Source of the DNA: Vibrio sp. SCSIO 43136
GTDB lineage: Bacteria; Pseudomonadota; Gammaproteobacteria; Enterobacterales; Vibrionaceae
Direction of reading: 5' to 3'
Length of the DNA: 64,000 bases
Assembly: GCF_023716565.1 (NCBI RefSeq)
Contig: NZ_CP071849.1
Location: forward strand, 248,001-312,000
Below the pieces are notes generated by a model. It made no database searches, was not told where the DNA came from, and saw only the letters and a list, made by a program, of their open reading frames with translations. Below, in pieces: positions 8,063-19,400 of this stretch (position 1 is its first letter; each line of letters opens with the position of its first letter). A program made the translations under genes and the position numbers.

Positions 8063-9739
8063 TTAAGGAGCCAATTTGAGCGCTTGCGCAGGCTCTAACG
8101 GATGTGAAAAATGGTAGCCTTGTAGATGGTTTACGCCTATGTCTCGAAAACGTTGTGCCATCTCTTCATCCTCAACCCCTTCCATCGTAACTTTTACCCC
8201 ATACTTCTGACACATCTGGGTTAACAGCTGCAAATATTCATAGCTAGGGGAGTTAGGCTTTGCATCCCAAGCAAACATACGGTCTATCTTAATCCCCTTA
8301 AAAGGCAAGCGTAGGAAATTGAGGATTGAACCGTGGCCAGAGCCGTAGTCATCCATCGAAAATTGAAACCCACTATCGGCCATAGCGATAATTTCATCGA
8401 TAGCGTACGCCTTATCTTCAAGTAACACCGTTTCGGTGACTTCAAAGATAAAGTTTTCTTTTGTGAGATTGTAGCGGTCAATGACCATTTGAACTTGGCT
8501 AGAAAATCCCTGTTTGAGCAGTTCAACCACAGAGACGTTAATACTCACCACCATTGGTGTTTGCCATCTCTTTTGGTACTCAACCAGAAATTGGCAGGAC
8601 TTCTCAAGCACACCTAGACCAAGGTTAGCAATGATGTCTTTACGTTCAGCGACGGGAATATACTCATCTGGGAAAATTTGACCCAGCTGTTTATCGTACC
8701 AGCGTGATAGCGCTTCAAAGTAATCCACCTTACCCGATTGGCTGTTGATTATCGGTTGTAGGGCGATGGTCTGCTCCTGACGGTTGATCGCTCCTGCCAA
8801 AGAGCGTTCAATATAGAGCTCTCGGTCGATCTTAGCGCCAACTTTTTGGTCATAGATAGCAAACTGGTTATCGGAATGACGTTTGGCGTATTCACAAGTT
8901 TCTGATGCTAATGCCCATGCCAAGTTAAGGTCTTCTTTGCGAGCATCACTCAAGTAAGCCCCAAATACTACTTGAGCGCTAGTATGCTCATTTTGCAAGA
9001 TGGAAGCATCGAGTTGAGCTTTAAAGCTAGTGCTGAACTCGGTGATCTCTTGGGGTGTCATATGTTTGCTGATAAGGATGGCGTAACTATCCGCATTGGT
9101 CTGATAGATCGTCATTGGAATATCAGCGTAATACTTGTACGCCGCTTCTACGTTAGATTGAATTTGGCTGATGACTAGAGGAAGCCCTGAGCGAACCACT
9201 TCAGAGTTGTAGTTGAGGCGAAATACTCGGATGAGGGCGAACTTTCCTTCGAGTTGGTTGAAGTCTCGCTCAAGTTTAGAATAGTTTGGTAACCCAGTTA
9301 ATCGATTATAGAACGCCAGCTTTTCAATTTGGCGGATAAGCTTTTTGTGCGTCGATACATCTTTATTGCTGCCAACAAAATACTTGCCGATTTCGTCACT
9401 ATCGCATCGGATCTGGGTCTCTATCCAGCGATATTTCCCGCTCGCATTCTGGATTCGCATCGTGTAGTTGAACTCATCACCTAGCTTTGCATTGGCTTGA
9501 TAAGTTTTAAGCTGTGCGACAAATGCATCTCGATCATCTGGATGGATGAACTGATACCAATCTTCAGCGCTAGCCCCTAAGTGAGACAAGGCAAATGGTT
9601 GATAAAATGCTTGGTTTGAGAACAAGATTTTGCCATTGCTGTCAGAGATCCACAGCCCGATATCTGAAGTATCAAGGGCTTTTAAATAGCGGTTAGCAGT
9701 CATGGACTTGTTCATAAAGGGATCTCGACGCACTAGCAC
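8063..9739 (-). CDS. PAS-degenerate GGDEF-EAL protein (c-di-GMP phosphodiesterase)
   Basis: Order: PAS/PAC domain (about residues 15-135), a GGDEF-like domain in which the signature is lost (T-N-A-D-S-Y-A-I-L where GGDEF should be), and an EAL domain (about 310-555). The EAL domain keeps E-A-L-S-R, S-I-N-V-S, F-E-V-T-E-T, M-D-D-Y-G-S-G, I-K-I-D and M-E-G-V-E, so c-di-GMP hydrolysis is likely. It has no membrane segment, so it senses something cytosolic through PAS. The GTG at 9739 and ATGs at 9715 and 9703 are all possible starts; none has a good ribosome site. Confidence 0.88.
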   Translation of the reverse strand: MLVRRDPFMNKSMTANRYLKALDTSDIGLWISDSNGKILFSNQAFYQPFALSHLGASAEDWYQFIHPDDRDAFVAQLKTYQANAKLGDEFNYTMRIQNASGKYRWIETQIRCDSDEIGKYFVGSNKDVSTHKKLIRQIEKLAFYNRLTGLPNYSKLERDFNQLEGKFALIRVFRLNYNSEVVRSGLPLVISQIQSNVEAAYKYYADIPMTIYQTNADSYAILISKHMTPQEITEFSTSFKAQLDASILQNEHTSAQVVFGAYLSDARKEDLNLAWALASETCEYAKRHSDNQFAIYDQKVGAKIDRELYIERSLAGAINRQEQTIALQPIINSQSGKVDYFEALSRWYDKQLGQIFPDEYIPVAERKDIIANLGLGVLEKSCQFLVEYQKRWQTPMVVSINVSVVELLKQGFSSQVQMVIDRYNLTKENFIFEVTETVLLEDKAYAIDEIIAMADSGFQFSMDDYGSGHGSILNFLRLPFKGIKIDRMFAWDAKPNSPSYEYLQLLTQMCQKYGVKVTMEGVEDEEMAQRFRDIGVNHLQGYHFSHPLEPAQALKLAP

Positions 9740-9937
9740 AAAAACATGGGAAGTGATGATTTAACTGGGAAATTTCAACCGATTGGCAGTTTTAATCACT
9801 AAAGAAATATAAATTATAATACCACCGCCCAAGATAGGAGCGGTAAGGAAAATAATCAAGCAATAATTGATTGTTATACCAATAGCTTAGAATGTTAGAT
9901 AAGTGGTTGTAAAGATGGGGTTTATATGAAGGTTTAA

Positions 9938-9969
9938 GCACCAAAGAGTTTACTAGTAACCTTTGGTGC
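9938..9969 (-). terminator. Probable terminator of the yej operon
   Basis: GCACCAAAG (9938-9946) pairs perfectly with CTTTGGTGC (9961-9969). It sits 20 bases past the yejF stop. The T-tail on the minus strand is short (TTAAACC), so efficiency is uncertain. Confidence 0.5.
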
Positions 9970-9988
9970 CCAATGGTAGATTTTTGAC

Positions 9989-11575
9989 TTAAAAGTGGGA
10001 CAAATCGATCAGCGTCTTGGTATAAGCATGGCTTGGGGAGGCAAACAACTGCTCAGTGTCCCCTTGTTCAACTACTTGCCCGTCTTTGAGCACCAAAGTG
10101 TAATGGCAAAGTGATTTCACTACAGCAAGATCATGGCTGATAAACAAGTAGGTCAGCTCATATTTAGTTTGCAGATCTTTAAGTAGCTCCAAAACTTGCG
10201 CTTGTACTGTCCGGTCAAGAGACGAGGTAGGTTCATCGAGCAAGATAAATTCAGGCTTTAAGATCAGCGCTCTCGCGATAGCGATACGCTGCCTTTGCCC
10301 ACCAGAAAACTCGTTTGGATAACGGTGTCGAGTATTTGGATCGAGTCCAACTTCGGTCATTGCTTCGCAAATCGCTTCATCTTGATCTTGCGGCGTCATT
10401 TCAAAATGCACTTTCAATCCTTCACCGATAATTTGCGCCACCGACATTCGGGGATTAAGGGCTGAGAAGGGATCTTGAAACACCACTTGCATGCGCCTGC
10501 GCAGCGGTAACATCTGTTTGCGATCTAACCCTTGGATTAGGTCACCATCAAAGTGAATGCCACCTTCGCTTTCAATTAGACGCAATATGGCCATGCCTGT
10601 GGTGGATTTCCCTGAGCCACTTTCTCCTACTAAACCGATGGTTTGGCCTTTCGGCAGAGAGAAGTTCACATCCGTCACCGCTTTAACATGCCCAACGGTA
10701 CGTTTTAAAATCCCACCCGTGATTGGGAACCAGACTTTAAGATTATCGGCATTGACTAGGGTAGACGGGTCGGCCAACTTAGGTACGGGATCGCCCTTAG
10801 GATCTGAGTTGATTAGCTTTTGCGTGTAAGGGTGAGTTGGTGAGTTAAATACCCGTTCACACGGCCCTGTTTCAATCAAGCGGCCGTTTTGCATGACGGC
10901 GACATTGTCTGCGATGCGTCTAACGATGCTCAAGTCATGGGTGATGAATAGCATGGCCATGCCGAGCTCTTGTTGTAGCGATTTTAACAGATCTAGGATC
11001 TGAGCTTGTACCGAGACATCCAGCGCCGTCGTTGGCTCGTCGGCAATCAAAAGCTCAGGTTCATTGATTAGCGCAATGGCGATCATGACTCGTTGGCGCT
11101 CGCCTCCAGAAAGCTCATGAGGATAGGCTTTGAGTTTCTGCTCTGGATTACGTATTCCGACCTTGTTAAGCCACTCTAATGCAAGTGCTTTGGCTTTGTT
11201 GGTCCGCATTCCTCGATGGATCTCTAAGGTCTCCACCAATTGGCGTTCAATTCTATGCAGTGGGTTGAGCGAAACCATTGGCTCTTGGAAGATCATGCCG
11301 ATACGGTCACCACGGATCCCTCGCATTTGGCGTTCACTGCACTGCTGCAAATCTAACCCATCGAATAGTATTTTACCGCTTAGGTAGTGAGTGCTTGCTT
11401 TTGGCAACAGCCGCAATATCGCATTGGCAGTAACTGATTTACCTGAGCCACTTTCTCCCACCAAAGCGAGAGTTTCTCCTTTGGCAATGGAAAGGTTGAC
11501 ATTTTGGGTGATCACATCGAGGTTATCAGCTTTGCCAAAACCTACCGAGAGTTGGTCAATCTTAAGTAGTGTCAT
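9989..11575 (-). CDS. yejF: Microcin C/peptide ABC importer, duplicated ATPase YejF
   Basis: A cytosolic ATPase with two fused ABC domains that powers the YejBE channel. First domain: Walker A G-E-S-G-S-G-K-S near residue 41, signature L-S-G-G-E-R-Q-R, Walker B L-L-I-A-D-E-P. Second: G-E-S-G-S-G-K-S-T near 317, signature F-S-G-G-Q-R-Q-R, Walker B F-I-L-L-D-E-P. The 528 residues match E. coli YejF. Last gene of the yejABEF minus-strand operon, starting two bases after the yejE stop. Confidence 0.95.
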   Translation of the reverse strand: MTLLKIDQLSVGFGKADNLDVITQNVNLSIAKGETLALVGESGSGKSVTANAILRLLPKASTHYLSGKILFDGLDLQQCSERQMRGIRGDRIGMIFQEPMVSLNPLHRIERQLVETLEIHRGMRTNKAKALALEWLNKVGIRNPEQKLKAYPHELSGGERQRVMIAIALINEPELLIADEPTTALDVSVQAQILDLLKSLQQELGMAMLFITHDLSIVRRIADNVAVMQNGRLIETGPCERVFNSPTHPYTQKLINSDPKGDPVPKLADPSTLVNADNLKVWFPITGGILKRTVGHVKAVTDVNFSLPKGQTIGLVGESGSGKSTTGMAILRLIESEGGIHFDGDLIQGLDRKQMLPLRRRMQVVFQDPFSALNPRMSVAQIIGEGLKVHFEMTPQDQDEAICEAMTEVGLDPNTRHRYPNEFSGGQRQRIAIARALILKPEFILLDEPTSSLDRTVQAQVLELLKDLQTKYELTYLFISHDLAVVKSLCHYTLVLKDGQVVEQGDTEQLFASPSHAYTKTLIDLSHF

Positions 11576-11577
11576 GG

Positions 11578-12594
11578 TTACCTCTGCTGGTGTGGATCAA
11601 AAGCATCGCGCACAGCTTCACCGATAAATACCAGTAAGCTCAGCATGATAGAAAGCACCACAAATGCTGAAATCCCCAGCCATGGTGCTTGCAGGTTGGC
11701 TTTACCTTGTGCGAGCAATTCTCCTAAAGATGGAGACCCTGCTGGCAGACCAAAGCCCAAAAAGTCGAGTGAAGTCAGGGTTGTGACCGAACCAGACAGA
11801 ATGAATGGCACCATGGTTAAGGTAGCGACCATGGCATTGGGTAGCATGTGCCGACCTATGATTCGGCCATCGCTCACGCCTAGCGCATGGGCTGCTTTGA
11901 TGTAGTCAAAGTTGCGGCAACGAAGAAACTCGGCGCGCACCACGCCAACTAACCCCATCCAACTGAACAGCACCATTATGCCAAGCAGCCACCAAAAGTT
12001 GGGCTCAACGAAACTGGAAAGAATAATAAGCAAAAACAGGGTTGGCATACCGGACCAAACTTCGATAAAGCGCTGGCCGAGCAGATCTAGCTTTCCACCG
12101 TAATAACCTTGAGTAGCACCAACAATTACGCCAATGATGCTAGAAATGATGGTTAAGATGAAACCAAACAGTACCGAGATACGGAATCCATAAATCACAC
12201 GGGCCAATACATCTCGTCCTCGGTCGTCAGTACCGAGATAGTTCACGTTGTCTGGCGGAGAAGGAGCGGGCTGGCTCAAGTTGTAATTGATGGTGTCATA
12301 GTGAAAGCGAACCAGTGGCCAAATGATGTAACCATCTTCTTCGATCAGTTCGATGACATATGGGTCGGTGTAGTCAGCTTCTGCTTCAAATTCCCCACCA
12401 AACTGGGTTTCTGCGTATTCAAATGCCACAGGGTAATACCACTGGTTTTGATAAGACACGAGCAGGGGTTTATCGTTGGCAATTAACTCTGCGAATAGGC
12501 TTAAAATGAACAGTGAGCCAAAAATCCACAGTGACCAATAACCACGTTTGTTGGCTTTAAAGCGTTGCCAACGGACGGCGATTAACGGACTCAT
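11578..12594 (-). CDS. yejE: Microcin C/peptide ABC importer permease YejE
   Basis: Inner-membrane permease of the dipeptide/oligopeptide (BPD transport) family. It has an N-terminal membrane helix, a periplasmic stretch typical of YejE (about residues 45-130), then five more helices with the EAA-like loop around H-A-L-G-V-S-D-G-R-I-I-G-R-H. The ATG at 12594 is chosen over an upstream in-frame codon at 12615 because it follows the yejB stop (12596) almost directly and has GAGG about 9 bases before it, inside yejB. Confidence 0.93.
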   Translation of the reverse strand: MSPLIAVRWQRFKANKRGYWSLWIFGSLFILSLFAELIANDKPLLVSYQNQWYYPVAFEYAETQFGGEFEAEADYTDPYVIELIEEDGYIIWPLVRFHYDTINYNLSQPAPSPPDNVNYLGTDDRGRDVLARVIYGFRISVLFGFILTIISSIIGVIVGATQGYYGGKLDLLGQRFIEVWSGMPTLFLLIILSSFVEPNFWWLLGIMVLFSWMGLVGVVRAEFLRCRNFDYIKAAHALGVSDGRIIGRHMLPNAMVATLTMVPFILSGSVTTLTSLDFLGFGLPAGSPSLGELLAQGKANLQAPWLGISAFVVLSIMLSLLVFIGEAVRDAFDPHQQR

Positions 12595-12595
12595 A

Positions 12596-13678
12596 TTAGC
12601 GCGCCTCAAAATCAATGCGTGGGTCGACCCAAGAATAGGTTAGGTCGGAGATAATGCTGAGGATAAGACCGAGCAGCGTCATGATATACAGTGAGCTAAA
12701 CACCACCGGGTAGTCTCGTTGCAGGGTCGATTCAAAACCCAGCAGACCAATGCCCTCTAGGGAGAACATCACTTCAATCAGCATCGAGCCGGTGAAAAAT
12801 ATGCTGATAAACGCACTTGGGAAACCAGCAATAATGATCAGCATGGCATTGCGAAACACGTGTTTGTAGAGGATGCTATTTTCATCCAACCCTTTTGAGC
12901 GTGCGGTGACTACATATTGTTTGTTGATCTCATCTAAAAACGAGTTCTTAGTGAGCATGCTTAAAGTCGCAAAGCCACCAATGACCATCGCAAGGGTAGG
13001 AAGTGCTAAGTGCCAGAAATAGTCAATGATCTGCTCAAATAGCGTCATTTGATCAAAATTGGCAGAGACGAGGCCCCGCAACGGGAACCAACTGAAATAG
13101 TTGCCTGAGGCAAACAAAATGATAAGCAAGATTGCAAATAGAAATCCGGGGATGGCGTAGCCAATGATCACCAGAGCACTGGACCAAATATCAAACCGCG
13201 ACCCGTGATGGATAGCTTTCATGATCCCAAGAGGAATGGAGATAAGATAAATGATCAACGTACTCCATAGACCGAGAGAGATGGAAACGGGAAGCCGCTC
13301 AACGATAAGGTCGATAACATCACCATCTCGAAACAGGCTCTCACCAAAGTTAAAGGTGGCGTAATTCTTGAGCATATCGAAATAACGCTCATGCAGTGGT
13401 TTATCAAATCCAAACTGCTTCTTAATCGCTTCAACGACTTCTGGGTCAAGGCCGCGAGATCCTCGATAGCTAGATGTTGCTTCAGCATCGACTTCTGCCA
13501 CCTCTTTACCACCACCTGAAAAGCGCTCCATGATGCCAGACTCAAAACCTTGAGCTTGCGCCATAGCTTGCTCTACAGGGCCACCGGGAGCGACCTGAAT
13601 GACAAAGAAGTTGATGGTAATGATGGCCCACAGGGTCGGAATGACGAGCAACAGACGCCGTATGATGTATGCGGTCAT
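12596..13678 (-). CDS. yejB: Microcin C/peptide ABC importer permease YejB
   Basis: Inner-membrane permease partner of YejE. It starts with the conserved [16 protein letters not shown] of DppB-like permeases, has about six helices, and the EAA-type loop [10 protein letters not shown]. The 360 residues are close to E. coli YejB. An insertion rich in G, E and A at about residues 45-75 is family-typical. It lies 49 bases downstream of yejA in the same operon. Confidence 0.94.
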   Translation of the reverse strand: MTAYIIRRLLLVIPTLWAIITINFFVIQVAPGGPVEQAMAQAQGFESGIMERFSGGGKEVAEVDAEATSSYRGSRGLDPEVVEAIKKQFGFDKPLHERYFDMLKNYATFNFGESLFRDGDVIDLIVERLPVSISLGLWSTLIIYLISIPLGIMKAIHHGSRFDIWSSALVIIGYAIPGFLFAILLIILFASGNYFSWFPLRGLVSANFDQMTLFEQIIDYFWHLALPTLAMVIGGFATLSMLTKNSFLDEINKQYVVTARSKGLDENSILYKHVFRNAMLIIIAGFPSAFISIFFTGSMLIEVMFSLEGIGLLGFESTLQRDYPVVFSSLYIMTLLGLILSIISDLTYSWVDPRIDFEAR

Positions 13679-13727
13679 GGTATTTCTCTTGGGATAAAGG
13701 TAGGCGCAGCTAGGCTGCGCCTACGGT

Positions 13728-15542
13728 TTAACGACGTTTTTCTGGCAGCTTTTGTGCTTTCTCACTGTCTACCCACCAAGTATCTGTGCCTAAGTCATAA
13801 GTTGGGCGCAACTCTGGGCGAGAGAACTTATCCCAACTGGCGACACGGAACTTGCTCAAGTGCCAAGCGGGGATAGCGTAGTGATTCCAACGAAGCACTC
13901 GGTCGAAAGCGCGGCCAAGGTGAACGAGTTTCTCGGGATCTTCTTGGCTGGCGGCAATTTCGTCGGTGAGATAATCTACCGCAGGGTCGTTCACCCCTGG
14001 GCGATTGTAGGTGTTGTCGATATAACGGCTGTTCCAAACGATCTGAACGCTAGAGCTTGGGTAGTTGCCTGAGTTAATCGAAGCAAACACCATGTCATAA
14101 TCGCGGTCTTGGAAGCGTTTTAGGTACTGAGTGGTATCTACGGTACGGATCTTCATCTCTATACCCATCTGCTTAAAGTTCTTTTGCAGTGGGATGGCAA
14201 ATCGCTCCGTTGTAGGGCTATAGATGAGTAGCTCAAAGCTCATCGGCTTGCCGGTTTCAACGTTGGTCATCACCTTGTTTTTAAGCTCCCAGCCAGCTTC
14301 TTTTAGCAACTTGAATGCAGTGCGCATTTGACTGCGAATACGGCCTGATCCGTCCGTTGCTGGTGGGTGATAAACTTCAGTAAAGACACGTGGTGGAATT
14401 TTGTCTTTGATTGGCTCAAGGATTTTTAGCTCTTCAGGGCTTGGTAATTCAGTGGCTTGGTACTGCGAGTTTTGGAAGTAGCTCTCTGTACGACTGTATT
14501 GGCCGTAGAAAAGGTTTTTATTCATCCACTCAAAGTCCATCGCATAAGTCAGTGCCTCACGAACTTTTGGATCGTTAAACACTGGGCGCTGGATATTGAA
14601 CACGAACCCTTGCATTGGTTGTGGGATATCGTGGTCAATTTCTTCTTTTTTAATGAAACCTTTATCGAAGTTCACCCCGTTATAGGCCGTGGCCCAAAAC
14701 TTAGCGACTCCTTCTTGGCGAAAATCAAACTCACCAGCTTTGAAAGCTTCAAGCATGACAGTCTCATCTCGGTAGTAGTCGTACTTGATGTTATCGAAGT
14801 TGTTGCGACCGACGTTCACGGGTAAATCTTCTGCCCAGTAATCTTTCACTCGGCTGTAGGTGATGCTCTGCCCTGACTTGTAATCAGTGACTTTGTAAGC
14901 GCTGCTACCTAGTGGTGGCTCACTCAGTGGCTCAGAGAGGTCTTTGTCTTTCCAAAAGTGTTCTGGAAGCACTCGCATGCCAGTGACTAGGCTAAGAAGC
15001 ACTTCTCGATTGGGAACAGACATTTCGATGCGAACCGTGCGCTCACTGATCGCTTTCACTGACTTCACATCCTTGTAGTAGGCGCTGTACTGAGGCACGC
15101 CCTGGGTTAAGAACTTATTGAAAGTGAACTCGACATCGGATGCAAGAATAGGATGACCATCATTGAAAACAGCTTTTGGGTTTAGGTCGACCTCCATCCA
15201 GCCGTACTCTTGGTCGTATCGGACTTTTTTTGCGACTAACGCATAAGATGAGTCAATTTCATCGGTGGATGCGTAAAACAGTGAGTCGTAAAAGAAAGCA
15301 GTGGCTGCACCAGGATTGCCTCGTGAGCCGTAGCGGTTAAAGCTGTCCCATGTCCCTTGCACACCATAAGTGATACTGCCACCTTTCGGCGCCTCAGGAT
15401 TGACATAGTCAAAGTGTTCAAACCCGACAGGGTATTTTGCGGTGCCAAAGCCGATAAGACGATCGGACTCGATAATATCTGCGGCAAACAGTGAGCCGCT
15501 AGTCACGCATAGGCCAAGCAGTAACGCAGGTCTTAATGACAT
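13728..15542 (-). CDS. yejA: Microcin C/peptide ABC importer binding protein YejA
   Basis: Periplasmic solute-binding protein of the DppA/OppA class that delivers peptides (and microcin C where present) to YejBEF. The ATG at 15542 has GGAGG 7 bases upstream and opens a clean signal peptide (M-S-L-R-P-A-L-L-L-G, cleavage near S-L-F-A-A), giving 604 residues, the same as I recall for E. coli YejA. The longer frame to 15638 is therefore not used. First gene of the operon yejA-yejB-yejE-yejF. Confidence 0.94.
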   Translation of the reverse strand: MSLRPALLLGLCVTSGSLFAADIIESDRLIGFGTAKYPVGFEHFDYVNPEAPKGGSITYGVQGTWDSFNRYGSRGNPGAATAFFYDSLFYASTDEIDSSYALVAKKVRYDQEYGWMEVDLNPKAVFNDGHPILASDVEFTFNKFLTQGVPQYSAYYKDVKSVKAISERTVRIEMSVPNREVLLSLVTGMRVLPEHFWKDKDLSEPLSEPPLGSSAYKVTDYKSGQSITYSRVKDYWAEDLPVNVGRNNFDNIKYDYYRDETVMLEAFKAGEFDFRQEGVAKFWATAYNGVNFDKGFIKKEEIDHDIPQPMQGFVFNIQRPVFNDPKVREALTYAMDFEWMNKNLFYGQYSRTESYFQNSQYQATELPSPEELKILEPIKDKIPPRVFTEVYHPPATDGSGRIRSQMRTAFKLLKEAGWELKNKVMTNVETGKPMSFELLIYSPTTERFAIPLQKNFKQMGIEMKIRTVDTTQYLKRFQDRDYDMVFASINSGNYPSSSVQIVWNSRYIDNTYNRPGVNDPAVDYLTDEIAASQEDPEKLVHLGRAFDRVLRWNHYAIPAWHLSKFRVASWDKFSRPELRPTYDLGTDTWWVDSEKAQKLPEKRR

Positions 15543-15934
15543 TGCCATTCCTCCATGAACGCATAAAAAGAGAGAATTTCTCGAAGTGATTGTTTTCATT
15601 ATAGGAGTTCGACTCAGTAAAGAAAGGTTTTGTTCCACGGGCTTTTAAAGAAAGTGCGTTTTCTAACCATTACTTACAAAATAGCGATGCAAATAATTGT
15701 ATGATAATAATACAAATGTGTGATCCGGCTCAAACAGAGTTTCCACTGCTGGTATTGTGCGGTGATTATTTAAACATTTAGAATGAATTTACAGTGGTTG
15801 GATTTGATGTCCCTACCACGAACAGGTATTTTATCGCCCTCCGTATAGGGCGATTCTAAAACCAAGCCACAAAGATGGTACTTCCCTAAAATGCAACGCA
15901 GCATATAAATACAAATACATTGAGCACGATTATT
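15543..15934. other. Divergent promoter region yejA / yggL-like gene
   Basis: About 390 bases that must carry the promoters of both divergent genes. A hairpin ATCGCCCT/AGGGCGAT stands at 15833-15853 but has no T-run and is not called a terminator. An AT-rich patch at 15690-15720 is a plausible yejA promoter area. No RNA gene was recognised. Confidence 0.4.
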
Positions 15935-16273
15935 ATGAAATTGCATCGCACTGATAACAAAAAGCCTCGCCTCCTTAAAAAACTCTACTTAGGTGAGTAC
16001 GCCCTAAAAGGGGTCGAGGTAAGCTGTCAAACCTCCCTCGTTGACTTCGATACTTACGAAGCTTTCTTTGACGCTTTTGCTGATTTTCTTGAGTCCCACA
16101 ACATGGAATTTGCGGGTGGTGGTCTAGAAGAGTTTCAAGGTTTTATTTGTCCGAGCACTCGCTACGGCAGCCTGACGACTGAGCAAATCACACTGATTCA
16201 ACAATGGCTAAACGACCGTTCTGAGGTTAGTCATGTTGAGGTGAGTGAGCTACTAGACGCTAACTACTTTTAA
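15935..16273 (+). CDS. YggL family (DUF469) ribosome-associated protein
   Basis: A 112-residue protein resembling E. coli YggL, a small protein that binds the 50S subunit. Shared features: a basic N-terminus (K-K-P-R-L-L-K-K-L-Y-L-G-E-Y), a central F-A-D-F-L-E-S-H-N-M-E-F-A-G-G-G stretch, I-C-P-S near the middle, and an acidic end S-E-L-L-D-A. The ATG at 15935 is preferred over an in-frame TTG at 15920. It stands alone. Confidence 0.75.
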   Translation: MKLHRTDNKKPRLLKKLYLGEYALKGVEVSCQTSLVDFDTYEAFFDAFADFLESHNMEFAGGGLEEFQGFICPSTRYGSLTTEQITLIQQWLNDRSEVSHVEVSELLDANYF

Positions 16274-16494
16274 TTCTATCTAACGCTTAGCAAGGTGAAC
16301 TGCTGCATTGATGCAGCGGTTTGGTTGCGTGCGCCAAAAATTCAGAGAATGCTTCTCATTTCCTCTACCTAATTGGGGGTATTCCAGTGAATTTGCGAGC
16401 CACATCGACTGTTTGCTAGGCATTATCTCTATACTCACAGAGATATCCTTATAAACAACATGGTCATTAGGCCATTGTACTTTGGGGGACTGTC

Positions 16495-19400
16495 ATGAAA
16501 GTCACTTTCAATGGGCAAGATTACGTATTCGATCAACCAATCTCGGTTTTAGAAGCTGGCAAGAAAGCGGGCGTTGAGATCCCAACCTTGTGTGGTGATA
16601 GCCGAAGAAAAGATAAAACACCGTGCGACGTGTGCGTGGTTGAAATACAAGGCAAAGGCATGGTGCGCTCATGTGAAACCGCTGTTGAAAGCAACATGAA
16701 GATCACAACGGAAAGCGACACCATTCGTCAGCATCGTCATCAAGCGCTTGTAAAGATCCTCTCTGACCATAACGCCGACTGTGAAGCCCCTTGTCAGGTC
16801 GCTTGTCCTGCCAAAGTCGATGTTCAATCTTACTTGTCACATATCGCTAAAGGTGATCACCAAGACGCAATAGAGATCATCAAAAAAACCTTGCCGATGC
16901 CAATTTCTGTTGGCCGAGTTTGCCCTGCATTTTGTGAAGCAGAGTGTCGACGCAGTGTGGTGGATGAGCCGATTGCCATTCGTCACCTGAAACGTCATGC
17001 CGCCGACGTAGATATTGATGCATCAGCCCCGATTGAACCTAAAAAACTACCAAAAAATGGCAAACGAGTTGCGATTGTTGGCGCAGGCCCCGGTGGACTG
17101 GCCGCAGGCTACTACCTGAGCTATCAAGGTTTTGAGGTTAAGGTGTTTGAGATGATGCCTAAAGCGGGTGGATGGCTTCGATACGGCATTCCAGAATACC
17201 GATTACCGAAGGCGATGCTTGATCGGGAGATTGAGCTGATGTGCCGTGGTGGTATGGAAATCCAGACAGACTTTAAACTGGGACGAGACGGTGAGCTTAG
17301 CCAATTGCGTAATGATTTTGATGCGGTTGTGGTGGCTGTTGGTGCATCTAAAGCCGTTGAAGCTCGTTATCAAGGCAGTGACCTAGATGGTTGTTACTTG
17401 GGTGTGGATTACTTAAAAGATCACCAGACCAACAAAAACTGCGTAATGGGTAAAAAAGTTGCCATTATCGGTGGCGGTAATACGGCTATTGACTGTGCTC
17501 GTACTGCAGTGCGAGATGGTGCTGAAGTGACGATTGTCTACCGCCGTACCATGGCGGAAATGCCAGCGGAAGACCATGAAATTCATCATGCGCAAGAAGA
17601 GGGGGTGAAGTTCTTATTCTTGACTAACCCTGTTGAAAATATTGCCGATGACAATGGCCGTGTATGCCAAGTGAAATGCGAAAAAATGGAGTTGAGCGAG
17701 CCAGATGAAGGTGGTCGCCGTCGCCCTGTATCTACTGGTGAGCATGAGGTATATGAGTTTGATACTGTGATTGGTGCTCTGTCACAGGAACCAGACCTAG
17801 ATTTTCTTGCTGAAGGTGAATTGCCTGTTAGTCGTTGGAAAACGGCGCAAGTGGATGAAGCCACGATGCATCACCAAGATAATGTATTCAGTATCGGAGA
17901 CTTTCGTCGTGGTCCAGCAACGGCCATTGAGGCGATTGCAGACGCAAAAGTGGCGGCAGATGCGATTGAAAGCTACTTGCTTAAAGGCACGTTGCCAAAT
18001 CACGGCTATCGCTTTAATAGCCATAAGGCCGCAAAACTGAGCTTGGTAGCAAAAGATGAGTACGTGAGCGAGCGTGTTCAACGACGTCTAGAAGCGCCAT
18101 TCCTATCGGACTTGGGTCGTACTACCACCTTTGAAGAAGTCGAGCAAGACTCTAACTCCCAAGCGGCAATGATTGAGGCGGCGCGATGCCTTGAATGCGG
18201 ATGTCAGGCGAATACGGATTGTGCACTGCGTGACTACGGCAGTGAGTATCAGGTGAAAAATGACCAACTTGAGAATCCTGACAAGCAACGATTTAGTGTT
18301 GATCGCAGTAGCGAATTTATTGTCTTTGATGCTAACCGCTGTATCAGTTGTGGTAACTGTGTGCAGGAGTGTCAGGACAATACGGTTCACAACGTCCTGA
18401 ACTTTGCTGACTGTGGTTCTCGCCCTCAATGTGATGACGGAAAATTGATGGGAGACTCGAGCTGTGCTCAGTGTGGTTCGTGCGTTCAGGTTTGCCCGAC
18501 GGGGGCTTTAGTCGACAAGCGTGATAAGTCGCAAGGTCGTATGGAAGTGCTTAAACCGGTAAAAACCATCTGTACGTACTGCGGCGTGGGTTGTCGAGTG
18601 GTGATGTATGTCGATGAGGCAAGTAACCAAATTCGTCATGTGCAGGGCGATCCTAGCTCTCCAGTGAACCAAGGCATGTTATGTGTGAAAGGTCGCTTTG
18701 GTTTTGACTTTATTCAAAGCGAGCAACGCCTTTCCCAGCCACTGATCCGTAAGGATGGCAAGCTAGTACCAGCCAGCTGGGATGAGGCGATAAACCTGAT
18801 TGCTGACAAGTTTAATACCATTAAAGCAACCGCTGGCAGTAATGCATTGGCAGGCTTTTCTTCGGCAAAAACCACCAACGAAGATAACTACCTGTTCCAG
18901 AAATTGATTCGTCGTGAGTTTGGTACTAACAACGTTGATCACTGTGCTCGCCTTTGTCACTCAACCACGGTGACTGGCCTTGAAGCCTCGATTGGTTCTG
19001 GTGCGATGACCAATGACATTCCAAGCATCAAACACTCTGATGTTCTGTTTGTGATTGGCTCAGATACCACCGCAGCGCACCCAATCATTGCTTCACACCT
19101 AAAACAGGCGGTGAATAATGGTGCCCGTTTGATCGTTGCTGATCCTAAGCGTGTCGAAATTGCGGATAGCGCAGAGCTATATGTTGCTCATCGCCCGGGT
19201 ACTGATGTGATGCTACTTAACGGTATCATGCACCAAATTCTCAAAAATGGCTGGCAAGATGATGCCTATATTGCTAAGCGAACAGAAGGTTTTGAAACCA
19301 CTAAACAAGAGTTACTCTCAGAGCGCTATGCTGCCGACAAGGTAGAGCTAGTTACAGGTGTCCCAGCGGCACAGATCAAGCAGATGGCAGAAACCTTTGG

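Noticed and set aside
15833..15853. Hairpin as a terminator in the yejA/yggL gap
   Set aside because: No T-run on either strand and it sits between divergent genes, so it is not a terminator.
18949..18963. Possible selenocysteine in the formate dehydrogenase
   Set aside because: The codon at the active-site position is TGT, encoding Cys; no in-frame TGA occurs in the gene.
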